Origin: Cognatundibacterium jejuense | GTDB lineage: Bacteria > Pseudomonadota > Gammaproteobacteria > Burkholderiales > Burkholderiaceae_D | NCBI RefSeq assembly: GCF_014284255.1 | Contig: NZ_JACOFV010000004.1 | Location: 124,001 to 188,000, forward strand | Direction: 5' to 3' | DNA length: 64,000 nucleotides | Part shown: positions 37,779 to 45,984 of the stretch, piece by piece | How the letters are laid out: each line of letters begins with the position of its first letter | How positions within the stretch are numbered: position 1 is the stretch's first letter | The notes under the pieces: generated by a model | What the model saw: only the letters and a program-made list of their open reading frames with translations | Told to the model about the DNA's origin: nothing | Databases searched by the model: none | Translations under genes and position numbers: made by a program

Positions 37779-40046
37779 ATGACAGAAGAAAAAAAATCAG
37801 GAAGGCGTCGCTTTATCTTGGGAGGTCTCGGCGTCGCAGGTGCGCTGATCGTCGGTTGGGGTTTTATGCCACCGCGTCAACGTCTGCATGGGGCGCATGA
37901 TCTGCCCGTTGACCAAAATGAAATCGCCTTAAATGGTTGGATCAAAATTGCTAAAGATGGCATGGTCACAGTCGCTTTGCACAAAAGTGAAATGGGGCAG
38001 GGAATACATACTGCCTTGCAAATGTTAGTGGCTGAAGAGTTAGATGTCGCCATGTCGCAGATAAAGACGATGGCGGCACCTATCGATAAAATTTACGGCA
38101 ATGTAGCTATGTTGGCAGATGGTTTGCCGTTTCATCCGGATGATAACGGCACAATCAAGCATATTGCGCAATGGATGACCTCTAAAACCGCGCGCGAACT
38201 TGGATTGCAAGTCACTGGTGGGTCGTCTAGTGTTAAAGATGCGTGGTTGCCAATGCGTGAAGCTGGTGCAGCAGCGCGTGCAATGTTGGTTGCCGCCGCG
38301 GCAAAAGAATGGTCCGTACCAGTGGGAGAGTGCCTCACTGAAAACGGCGTTGTTTTACATTCTTCTGGTAAAAAACTCTCCTACGGTGAATTGGCTGCAA
38401 AAGCAGTTGAATCGCAGCCAGGTCTTGTAAGTTTAAAAGATCCTAAAAATTTCCGCATCATTGGTCGTCCGCAAGCGCGAACAGACACGACGGCGAAGGT
38501 AAATGGTACTGCACAGTTTGGTATTGATGCACATCCTGAAGGGATGGTCTATGCTGCATTGAAATTGAGCCCGACAATTGGCGGCAAGATCAAGCGTATC
38601 GATGCTAAGTCAGCATTGGCAATGGCGAATGTATTAAATGTGATTGATCTCTCCAAATCGCTGGATGATCGTTCCGTTTCTGGCGTTGCTGTGGTGGCTA
38701 AATCTTACTGGGAAGCCAGAAAAGCAATAGGCGCCGTTGTTGTTGATTGGGATGCAGGAGTGCATAGTCAACTTTCAAGTGAAACCGTGTTTAAAGAACT
38801 GGCGCAAAAACTTGATGCAGAGGCTGGTTTTACTTATTACCAGCAGGGTGATGCAGAGGCGATGCTTGTTTCAAAGGCGGCGACAAAAACGATCTCAGCA
38901 GAATATCGGGCGCCATTTCTTGCGCATGCAACGATGGAGCCGATGAATTGCACTGCGCAATTTAAGAATGGTCAATTGGAGCTGTGGGTATCGACGCAAG
39001 TGCCAAGCATTGCTGTCGACGTAGCTGCGAAATTGGCCCGAATTTCTGCGGAAAAAGTGCATTTGAATATGTGCTTCTTAGGCGGTGGCTTCGGCCGCCG
39101 TCTGGAGGTGGATATGGTGTTGCAAGCTGTGGCGATCGCCATGCAGACCAATGGTTTGCCAGTCAAGTTGATCTGGAGTCGCGAAGAAGACATGGCGCAC
39201 GACATGTATCGACCTGCAGCGATGGCGCGTTTTAATGCTGCGCTGGATGACAAGGGTAATGTCGTTGCTTACCAGAATAAATCGGCTTCTGGTTCGGTAA
39301 CACATCAGGTTTTGCAGCGCACTTTCGGTGTTCCAGGGGCAGGGCCTGATAAGACAACGGCGGAAGGCGAGTTTGATATGCCTTACCAATTTGCGAATCA
39401 AAAAATTTCTCATGTGATTGTGCCGACACCAGTGCCACTCGGTTATTGGCGTTCGGTGGGGCATTCTCACAATGCTTTTTTTAAAGAAAGTTTTATTGAT
39501 GAGTTGGCTCATGCTGCTGGTAAAACACCGGTTAGTCTCCGACGCGAACTGTTGAGTAATAACCGACGTCACCTGGTAGTGCTGGATGCGGCGATGAACA
39601 AAGCGGGGCAGGCACCTGAAGGGCGTGCGCACGGGATTGCTTTGCACCGTTCATTTGGTAGTATCGTAGCGCAGGTGGCCGAGGTCTCTGTGCAAAACGG
39701 ACAAATTCGCGTGCATAAAGTCGTTTGTGTCGTTGACTGTGGGATTGCAGTCAATCCAAATATCATTACTCAGCAAATGGAATCGGCGATTGTATTTGGT
39801 CTGAGCGCTGCGCTGCATGGCGAAATAACGATTAAAGAGGGTAAGGTTACCCAAAGTAATTTCCATGACTATGCAGTGCTGCGTATGAATGAGACGCCAC
39901 AAATTGAAGTCGAAATTATCAAAAGTGCGGAACCGCCCGAAGGAATAGGTGAGCCAGGCGTGCCGCCAATTGCACCGGCGGTGGCTAACGCGGTGTTTGC
40001 TTTGACCGGTCAGCGCTTACGAAGTTTGCCATTGAAATTAGCTTAG
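37779..40046 (+). CDS. Molybdenum hydroxylase large subunit, IorB-like
   Basis: This is the molybdopterin-binding subunit of the xanthine dehydrogenase superfamily, closest in form to isoquinoline 1-oxidoreductase beta. The 755-residue product has a twin-arginine signal (GRRRFILGG), so it is exported folded. Cofactor motifs include EMGQGIHTALQMLVAEEL, GGGFGRRLEVD and the catalytic Glu in GIGEPGVPPIAPA near the end. The substrate is unknown. The 2Fe-2S partner subunit is not adjacent, and neither is a cytochrome subunit. ATG 37779 has CGGAG eight bases upstream. Confidence 0.9.
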   Translation: MTEEKKSGRRRFILGGLGVAGALIVGWGFMPPRQRLHGAHDLPVDQNEIALNGWIKIAKDGMVTVALHKSEMGQGIHTALQMLVAEELDVAMSQIKTMAAPIDKIYGNVAMLADGLPFHPDDNGTIKHIAQWMTSKTARELGLQVTGGSSSVKDAWLPMREAGAAARAMLVAAAAKEWSVPVGECLTENGVVLHSSGKKLSYGELAAKAVESQPGLVSLKDPKNFRIIGRPQARTDTTAKVNGTAQFGIDAHPEGMVYAALKLSPTIGGKIKRIDAKSALAMANVLNVIDLSKSLDDRSVSGVAVVAKSYWEARKAIGAVVVDWDAGVHSQLSSETVFKELAQKLDAEAGFTYYQQGDAEAMLVSKAATKTISAEYRAPFLAHATMEPMNCTAQFKNGQLELWVSTQVPSIAVDVAAKLARISAEKVHLNMCFLGGGFGRRLEVDMVLQAVAIAMQTNGLPVKLIWSREEDMAHDMYRPAAMARFNAALDDKGNVVAYQNKSASGSVTHQVLQRTFGVPGAGPDKTTAEGEFDMPYQFANQKISHVIVPTPVPLGYWRSVGHSHNAFFKESFIDELAHAAGKTPVSLRRELLSNNRRHLVVLDAAMNKAGQAPEGRAHGIALHRSFGSIVAQVAEVSVQNGQIRVHKVVCVVDCGIAVNPNIITQQMESAIVFGLSAALHGEITIKEGKVTQSNFHDYAVLRMNETPQIEVEIIKSAEPPEGIGEPGVPPIAPAVANAVFALTGQRLRSLPLKLA

Positions 40047-40309
40047 TCTGTGGCGTCAATTTGTAACATTGCGTGGACGCTAATAGATACTCTGGATGAG
40101 TATATTTTTTTGCTCTTATATTGTCCTTATATAGTGCTGAGTGTAGATTGAATATTCTAAATTAATGGGGGAGTATCGTCACTTATGGTTTTTTTTGTTA
40201 TTTTTAAGTAACAAATACTAGGTGTGCTATATTCCCGATTTATACTTCCGTGCGCACTAAGTACCGGATGATGTGGCTTATTTAAATTTCATTTTTAATA
40301 GAAGCGTTT

Positions 40310-40783
40310 ATGTTGAATTCTGAATCTATTGCAGTATCCAAGTCCTACACCCACCAGAAGCACCAACGCTCGCGTGGTTTCACGTTGATCGAGATTATGG
40401 TTGTTGTGGTAATTATGGGAATCTTAGCTGCGTTGGTAGTGCCAAAATTAATGGGTCGTACCGATGATGCGCGTATTGCTGCTGCAAAGCAGGATATTTC
40501 TACCCTCATGCAGGCATTGAAGTTATATCGTCTTGATAATCAACGCTATCCAACAACAGAGCAAGGCTTGCAAGCTTTGATTTTGAAACCGAGCTCTGGT
40601 CCGGCTGCAAATGGATGGAAAACCGGTGGTTACATCGATAAGTTGCCAAAAGATCCTTGGGGTAATCCTTATCAGTACCTTTCGCCTGGGCTGAAGGGTG
40701 AGGTTGATGTGTTTTCTTATGGTGCTGACGGTCAGGCAGGTGGTGTTGGAAATGATGCTGATATAGGTTCCTGGGACTTATAA
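40310..40783 (+). CDS. gspG: Type II secretion major pseudopilin GspG
   Basis: GspG is the main subunit of the periplasmic pseudopilus. The prepilin site RG/FTLIEIMVVVVIMG follows a leader of about 23 residues, longer than usual, and Glu5 is present. The C-terminal domain has DNQRYPTTEQGLQALI and DPWGNPYQY, with acidic calcium-binding residues near the end (SYGADGQAGG). It is the first gene of the 12-gene secretion operon. The 260 bases before it contain only weak -10-like sequences. Confidence 0.97.
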   Translation: MLNSESIAVSKSYTHQKHQRSRGFTLIEIMVVVVIMGILAALVVPKLMGRTDDARIAAAKQDISTLMQALKLYRLDNQRYPTTEQGLQALILKPSSGPAANGWKTGGYIDKLPKDPWGNPYQYLSPGLKGEVDVFSYGADGQAGGVGNDADIGSWDL

Positions 40784-40793
40784 AGTCTGATAC

Positions 40794-41258
40794 ATGAAAA
40801 CTCGACGCCGCAGGCAACACGGCTTTACGCTTCTGGAGTTGCTCGTAGTAATGGTAATTGCTGGAGTGATGCTTGGTGTGGTCAGTTTTAATGCTATGCC
40901 GAGCCAGCGGCAGCGATTAGAAAATGACGCTAAGCGTATTGCGTTGCTATTGCAGTTGGCACGAGATGAAGCTATTTTGCGCAATACACCGGTGGCCTTT
41001 GATGCTGATCAATACGCTTATCGATTTCTGGTACGTGAGGACAGGGTGTGGTCGCCGCTCAAGGATGATATGTTGCGCGAGCGTGATTTTGAATTGTCGC
41101 CTGTCGAGTTGCATATTGAACCTGCCCAAAATCAGACTGGCGTCAGAATTATTTTTGGACGCGAACCAGTTGATAAGCCCTTCGTGCTGACGCTTAAAGT
41201 GCCTGATGGCAGTGTCAAAATTTCGGCTGATGGTATCGGTCATTTTTCAGTGGAATAA
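40794..41258 (+). CDS. gspH: Type II secretion minor pseudopilin GspH
   Basis: The 154-residue pseudopilin has a short basic leader and cleavage site HG/FTLLELLVVMVIAG with Glu5. GspH sits near the pseudopilus tip complex with I, J and K. The body matches the GspH domain with RIALLLQLARDEAILRNTPV. It starts 10 bases after gspG. Confidence 0.93.
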   Translation: MKTRRRRQHGFTLLELLVVMVIAGVMLGVVSFNAMPSQRQRLENDAKRIALLLQLARDEAILRNTPVAFDADQYAYRFLVREDRVWSPLKDDMLRERDFELSPVELHIEPAQNQTGVRIIFGREPVDKPFVLTLKVPDGSVKISADGIGHFSVE

Positions 41259-41259
41259 G

Positions 41260-41640
41260 ATGCGCCTGAACATTTCTCGTCAATCTGGATTTACCTTGCT
41301 TGAAGTTTTGGTAGCATTGGTGATCGTTGGGACAGCATTGGGGGCGAGTTTGCGTGCTGTTGGTAGCCTCACTCAAAACAGTAACGATTTGCGCGTCTCC
41401 TTGATGGCAACCTGGTCTGCAGAAAATCGTCTCGCGCAAATTCGTCTTGCGCGTGAATGGCCGCCTTTGGGTGATAGTAATTTTGATTGTCCACAGGCCG
41501 ACTTGCATCTGGTATGCGAAGAACATGTTATTGCCACGCCCAATCCCTCTTTCCGACGCGTCGAGGTACTTGTGTTCGAGAACAATAAACCTGATCGACG
41601 CATCATCAAATTGACGCAGGTGGTTCCGAATGCACTGTAA
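41260..41640 (+). CDS. gspI: Type II secretion minor pseudopilin GspI
   Basis: GspI nucleates the tip complex with J and K. The 126-residue protein has SG/FTLLEVLVALVIVG with Glu5 and the typical WSAENRLAQIRL segment. ATG 41260 lies one base after the gspH stop. The frame is open farther upstream, but that part overlaps gspH and would mask the prepilin leader. Confidence 0.93.
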   Translation: MRLNISRQSGFTLLEVLVALVIVGTALGASLRAVGSLTQNSNDLRVSLMATWSAENRLAQIRLAREWPPLGDSNFDCPQADLHLVCEEHVIATPNPSFRRVEVLVFENNKPDRRIIKLTQVVPNAL

Positions 41641-42337
41641 GTCGCGGCGCTTTAGTCAAATTACCGGGTTCACTTTAATTGAATTGCTGGTAGCAATTAC
41701 CATTTTGGGAATAGTTGCCGTACTCGGATGGCGTGGATTAGATTCTATTGTTCGTGCCCGCCAGACTTTAAACGGTGAAATGGACCAAACACGTGGGATA
41801 CAAATTGCGTTTGCGCAGATAGAAAATGATTGTGCTCATGTGATGGACGCTAATATGCTTCCGGGAAACAGCGTATTAACCGCTGCGGGCAGTAAGTTAA
41901 TGATCATTCGGTCTGTGTTCGAAGATAACCTTCCAATACGTTTTCAGGTGGTTGTTTTTAACGTGGTTGATGGCGTACTCTCCCGGCGTGAATTAAGCCC
42001 TACTCGCGAGACAGCAGTGTTATTGGCTCAATGGCAAAGTGCTGCCGAAGATTTAGATGGGACGCCTTCAATACCGTTGCAAAGCAAAGTAGAGTCGTTT
42101 TCTCTGCGTACCTGGAAAGTCGGAGAAACTGGCTGGCGCATGAATGGCGACAATGTGGTGAATGCTGGTGATACGGCAACTTCTGCGAACCCTGTCATTC
42201 CACCTAATCCAGCTAATCCTGCAAACCCTTCAGGTGCAAGTGCAAAGAGCGCGACCTTGGCAGGCGTTGAGGTTTCTATGCAGGTACAAGGTCGTGAGGC
42301 TCCTATGACGAAAATTTTCTTGTTAGGGGCAAACTGA
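41630..42337 (+). CDS. gspJ: Type II secretion minor pseudopilin GspJ
   Basis: The 235-residue pseudopilin has TG/FTLIELLVAITILG with Glu5 and the GspJ pattern RGLDSIVRARQTLN. It overlaps gspI by 11 bases and gspK by one. Near residue 185-200 there is a Pro/Asn-rich repeat (PPNPANPANP) followed by an Ala/Ser stretch, an insert in the C-terminal domain that looks flexible. Confidence 0.93.
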   Translation: MHCKSRRFSQITGFTLIELLVAITILGIVAVLGWRGLDSIVRARQTLNGEMDQTRGIQIAFAQIENDCAHVMDANMLPGNSVLTAAGSKLMIIRSVFEDNLPIRFQVVVFNVVDGVLSRRELSPTRETAVLLAQWQSAAEDLDGTPSIPLQSKVESFSLRTWKVGETGWRMNGDNVVNAGDTATSANPVIPPNPANPANPSGASAKSATLAGVEVSMQVQGREAPMTKIFLLGAN

Positions 42338-43431
42338 TGCGAGAATTGATTCAATCTACCCGGCAACTTGATCCTCGCTATCCAATGCGACAAACCGGTG
42401 TCGCCGTTGTTACCGCATTGTTGTTGACTACGTTGGCTATCACTATTGTCGCTAGTTTGTTTTGGCAGCAGCAAGTGCAGGTTCGTTCAATTGAAAATCA
42501 GCGAATGCAACTGCAGAAAAAATGGATTCTACGCGGTGCGATTGACTGGGCACGATTGATTTTGCGTGAAGATGCGCGCCATTCAACAGCAGATTATCTG
42601 GGTGAGCCTTGGTCGGTAAAACTCGAAAACACACGCCTTGATCAATATGTGGAAGATGGAAGTACCGATGCTAAGGACAGTGATGCAACACTCTCAGGTC
42701 AGATCGTCGATGCGCAAGCATCCTATAATCTGAATAACCTAGCCACCAATGGTAAGGTCGATCCAAGAGAGATTGCAGTGTTTTCGCGATTATTGACCAA
42801 TCTGCGTCTGCCCGGTGGGTTGGCAGCCACTGCTGCAACCGCCATTGCTCAAACTCAACCAAAATTAACGCAAGCCTTAAATCCTGATTCCACTGGTGCA
42901 GCTACTAGCACGAGTAATGGAGCAACTCTTGCTGCGAACAATCCTGTCAATAATCCTGCCAGTGGTGCCGTCGAGACAAATACGACATCCTCTAGTAGTA
43001 ATACTTCAGTACAATTCTTGCGATTTACTCAAGTTGATGATTTACTTGCGGTTCCGGGATTTACGCCGGATATGTTGAGGAGCTTGCGACCTTTTGTCGT
43101 TGTTTTGCCCAGGACCGGTGGAATTACGCCAGTGAACGTAAATACCGCGCCAGCTGAGGTGATTTCTGCAAGAATCGATGGTGTAAGTATGGGAGACGCA
43201 GCACAAATGATTGCAAGTCGGGATACCGCTTTTTTTGCAAATGCCGCGGACTTTACGCATAGATTTAGTGATAAAACAAAAAATATTGGCCCTTCAGACG
43301 TTGATATTAAAACGGGGTTTTTTATAGTAAACGGAAAAGTAAAGATGAGTCGCTCTGCACTAGATGTCAGTGCGTTGGTGTCGAGAGCGACTGATGGAAC
43401 AACAACGGTACTTTGGGTAAGAGAAAATTAA
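42337..43431 (+). CDS. gspK: Type II secretion minor pseudopilin GspK
   Basis: GspK caps the pseudopilus tip. The 364-residue protein has the larger alpha domain usual for GspK and the N-terminus QTGVAVVTALLLTTLAITI without Glu5, as expected. The region about 180-225 is very rich in Ala, Thr, Asn and Ser and low in complexity. A helix-hairpin-helix-like segment follows (VDDLLAVPGFTPDMLRSL, then VNVNTAPAEVI). ATG 42385 is an alternative start with a more usual leader length. Confidence 0.94.
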   Translation: MRELIQSTRQLDPRYPMRQTGVAVVTALLLTTLAITIVASLFWQQQVQVRSIENQRMQLQKKWILRGAIDWARLILREDARHSTADYLGEPWSVKLENTRLDQYVEDGSTDAKDSDATLSGQIVDAQASYNLNNLATNGKVDPREIAVFSRLLTNLRLPGGLAATAATAIAQTQPKLTQALNPDSTGAATSTSNGATLAANNPVNNPASGAVETNTTSSSSNTSVQFLRFTQVDDLLAVPGFTPDMLRSLRPFVVVLPRTGGITPVNVNTAPAEVISARIDGVSMGDAAQMIASRDTAFFANAADFTHRFSDKTKNIGPSDVDIKTGFFIVNGKVKMSRSALDVSALVSRATDGTTTVLWVREN

Positions 43432-43437
43432 AAAATA

Positions 43438-44694
43438 ATGGCAAGCACACTCTATATTTCTTTGCCCTCAAGGGTGGCGGTTCAAGCGAAACCCGATTGG
43501 CTCTCGCAAGCGCTGCCTTTTGCTTTGTTCTCAGCAGAAGGTCAGTTGTTACAGCAAGGCCATAAAAATTTTACAGAATTAAAATCTCTGGCTTCCGGTG
43601 CACGCCAACTGAGCTTGCTTTTTGCAGCGAGCGACGTCAGTTTGCTGAGCACTCAAGTACCGCCTATGTCTGCCGCGAAATTTAAGATGGCACTTCCGAA
43701 TTTGCTGGAAGAGCAGATCGCTGGTGATCCCTCTGACGCAGTTTTGGTTGCGAGTCCTGTTGCAGATGGTACGGCCACCATCGCCGTTGCTGATCGCCAT
43801 TGGGTTGAACAATTGGCGGCAATGGTAAAAGATTGGCCAGTAAAGAAAATTACCGCGTATCCCGCACAACTTGCGATCGCCATTACAGGTGAGCCTCAAC
43901 AGGCCGTTGCAGTTTTAGAACGCAAGGATGGCGCCTTGAGCTTGTTGTTGCGTCAAGCTTCACTCCAGGGTATGGGTTTAAGTCTGGCAGAGGATGAGCA
44001 GGAAAATGCGATCAGTATGCTGGGCATGCTTGCGCCAGAGTCTCATATAGATTTGTATGTCTCCGCAAATGAAGTCGATAGCTATCAGGCAAGTCTCAAA
44101 CAACAAAATTTGGGTGAGCGTTTCGCTGTCCAGGCAATTGGGTGGGTAGTCAGAGTTGGTGGTATCAATGCGCAGACACCGGATTTAATGTCTGATATAT
44201 CCGATATTCATAAGCCTGCCATCGATTGGTCGCGTTGGCGTTGGCCTTTACGTCTGATGGCAATGATTTTGCTCGTCAATATTATTGCACTAAACCTCGA
44301 ATGGTTTAGTTTGAAACGGTCTGCAAAAAGCTTGAATGACGCTTTAGTTCAGACATATAAAACTAGTTTTCCGAAAGAGACAACGATTCTTAATCCGCTC
44401 GAACAAATGCGTCAGAAAGTGAACCTTACAAAAAAAATGGTGGGGCAATTTGCTGCCGATGATTTTGTCGTCTTGTCTGCTCAGTTTTCGCATGTGTGGG
44501 ACAGAGTGATGCTTGGTAAGCCAACGGCGATTGTGTCCATTGAATATAAAGAGCATGGTTTGGAAGTGAAAGTAAAATCAGTTGCTGCTATACCGGTGGA
44601 GCCGTTGAAGGCGGCATTGGCAGAGCAATCTATGCGCTTAAAAATCACCTCTGATGGTGTGTTGCATGTGACTCAGGGCGAGGTGAAAGAATGA
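43438..44694 (+). CDS. gspL: Type II secretion assembly platform protein GspL
   Basis: GspL links the cytoplasmic ATPase GspE to the inner-membrane platform. The 418-residue protein has an actin-like cytoplasmic domain (about 1-250), a single membrane span near 270-288 (LRLMAMILLVNIIALNL) and a ferredoxin-like periplasmic domain. The last four bases overlap gspM. Confidence 0.93.
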   Translation: MASTLYISLPSRVAVQAKPDWLSQALPFALFSAEGQLLQQGHKNFTELKSLASGARQLSLLFAASDVSLLSTQVPPMSAAKFKMALPNLLEEQIAGDPSDAVLVASPVADGTATIAVADRHWVEQLAAMVKDWPVKKITAYPAQLAIAITGEPQQAVAVLERKDGALSLLLRQASLQGMGLSLAEDEQENAISMLGMLAPESHIDLYVSANEVDSYQASLKQQNLGERFAVQAIGWVVRVGGINAQTPDLMSDISDIHKPAIDWSRWRWPLRLMAMILLVNIIALNLEWFSLKRSAKSLNDALVQTYKTSFPKETTILNPLEQMRQKVNLTKKMVGQFAADDFVVLSAQFSHVWDRVMLGKPTAIVSIEYKEHGLEVKVKSVAAIPVEPLKAALAEQSMRLKITSDGVLHVTQGEVKE

Positions 44695-45191
44695 AACATC
44701 AATTAGTCCAACAATTTGAATTGTTTTGGAGTGAGCGCGATCAGCGTGAGCGCAAAATGTTGTCTTCTGCTGCCGTCGTCATCGTTTTGACTTTGGTGTA
44801 TCTTATATTCTTAGATCCAGCCATCAGCGGTAGGCAAAAATTGCAAACGCAAATACCTGTTTTGCGGCAGCAAGTGGCTGAAATATCGGCCCTAAGCGGT
44901 CAGCAAATAAAATTAGCCGCCAGTTTGTCGCAGATCGTTGAGCCAGTGACGAAGGACATTGTCGAAGCAAGTTTGTCGGCTCGCGGTATCAAAACACAGT
45001 CACTCAGTGTAACGGACGATATTGTTAGAATTCAAATTCAGACAGTGGCTTATTCTAATATGATGGATTGGTTGCTTGAGTCGCAACGAGCATCAAGGCT
45101 GACTGTAGAGGAAGCGAAAGTTGTGGCTTTACCAGAAAACGGACAAGTGTCGGCCACGTTAATTCTGAAGCAGCAGCGCGGTGGGTTGTAA
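44691..45191 (+). CDS. gspM: Type II secretion platform protein GspM
   Basis: The 166-residue bitopic protein has a short cytoplasmic N-terminus with SERDQRERKMLSSA, a membrane span near 25-43 and a periplasmic coil plus ferredoxin-like domain. It pairs with GspL. ATGA overlap with gspL suggests coupled translation. Confidence 0.92.
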   Translation: MKHQLVQQFELFWSERDQRERKMLSSAAVVIVLTLVYLIFLDPAISGRQKLQTQIPVLRQQVAEISALSGQQIKLAASLSQIVEPVTKDIVEASLSARGIKTQSLSVTDDIVRIQIQTVAYSNMMDWLLESQRASRLTVEEAKVVALPENGQVSATLILKQQRGGL

Positions 45192-45192
45192 C

Positions 45193-45984
45193 ATGGTGTC
45201 TCCGGGTTCGGTTTCAATGAAAATTGTCTGGGTAGTGATTGCGATTCTAAGTGTTATTGGCACAGTGTTTTGTTTTCTTCCAGCTAGTTGGATGGGCGTG
45301 TTGATAGAGCGCCAGACTCAAGGGCGCTTGAGTCTGTGTGATGTACAGGGTTCTTTTTGGAATGGTTCTGGTTTTATTGGCGTTGCGGCAGGAATTAATG
45401 ATCCAGTGACGCCATTGTTTCCGGGACGTTTCTCCTGGAAAATTTCGCCCTTAATTTTATTGACGCAGTTAGATATGGAATTGCAAAATTCGCAGGCTTT
45501 ATCCATTCCTGTGAAGCTTACTGGTAATTTTTCTGAGTGGCATGTAAGCCCATCCGTGTTAGTTTTACCGACTGAAAGATTGGAAGGTTTAGGCGCGCCG
45601 CTTAATACGATAGGGCCGTCCGGTAAATTGCATTTATCGTGGAATAATTTGCAGTTCGTCAGAGATGGGTCGATATTGAATGCGCAAGGGCAGTTGCAAT
45701 TAAATCTCTCAGAAATGGCGTCAAAGTTATCGCCAGTGAGACCCTTGGGTAGTTATAGAATGGCTTTTGATTTGCAAGGAACAAATGCAAATATCAATTT
45801 GGTCACGGAAGCTGGGCCAATGATGCTGAGTGGGAGTGGTGCCCTAAAGGCGGGCCACTTTCAGTTCTCTGGCAAAGCCTGGGCACAAGAAGGACAAGAA
45901 ACAAAGTTGGCAAATTTGTTGAATTTGCTGGGGCAACGCCGTAAAGACGGCGACAAAGATGTCATCGCGTTAGAGTTCAAATGA
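45193..45984 (+). CDS. gspN: Type II secretion protein GspN
   Basis: GspN is an optional inner-membrane component with a large periplasmic domain. The 263-residue product has one N-terminal membrane span and the family signature RLSLCDVQGSFWNGSGFI. Its exact role is not settled. ATG 45193 is one base after the gspM stop; a Met at 45217 is an alternative. Its stop overlaps gspD. Confidence 0.9.
   Translation: MVSPGSVSMKIVWVVIAILSVIGTVFCFLPASWMGVLIERQTQGRLSLCDVQGSFWNGSGFIGVAAGINDPVTPLFPGRFSWKISPLILLTQLDMELQNSQALSIPVKLTGNFSEWHVSPSVLVLPTERLEGLGAPLNTIGPSGKLHLSWNNLQFVRDGSILNAQGQLQLNLSEMASKLSPVRPLGSYRMAFDLQGTNANINLVTEAGPMMLSGSGALKAGHFQFSGKAWAQEGQETKLANLLNLLGQRRKDGDKDVIALEFK

Noticed and set aside
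42180-42240. Short tandem repeat in gspJ as a phase-variation site
   Set aside because: The repeat unit codes for Asn-Pro-Ala in frame and is imperfect at the DNA level, so it is unlikely to cause slippage.
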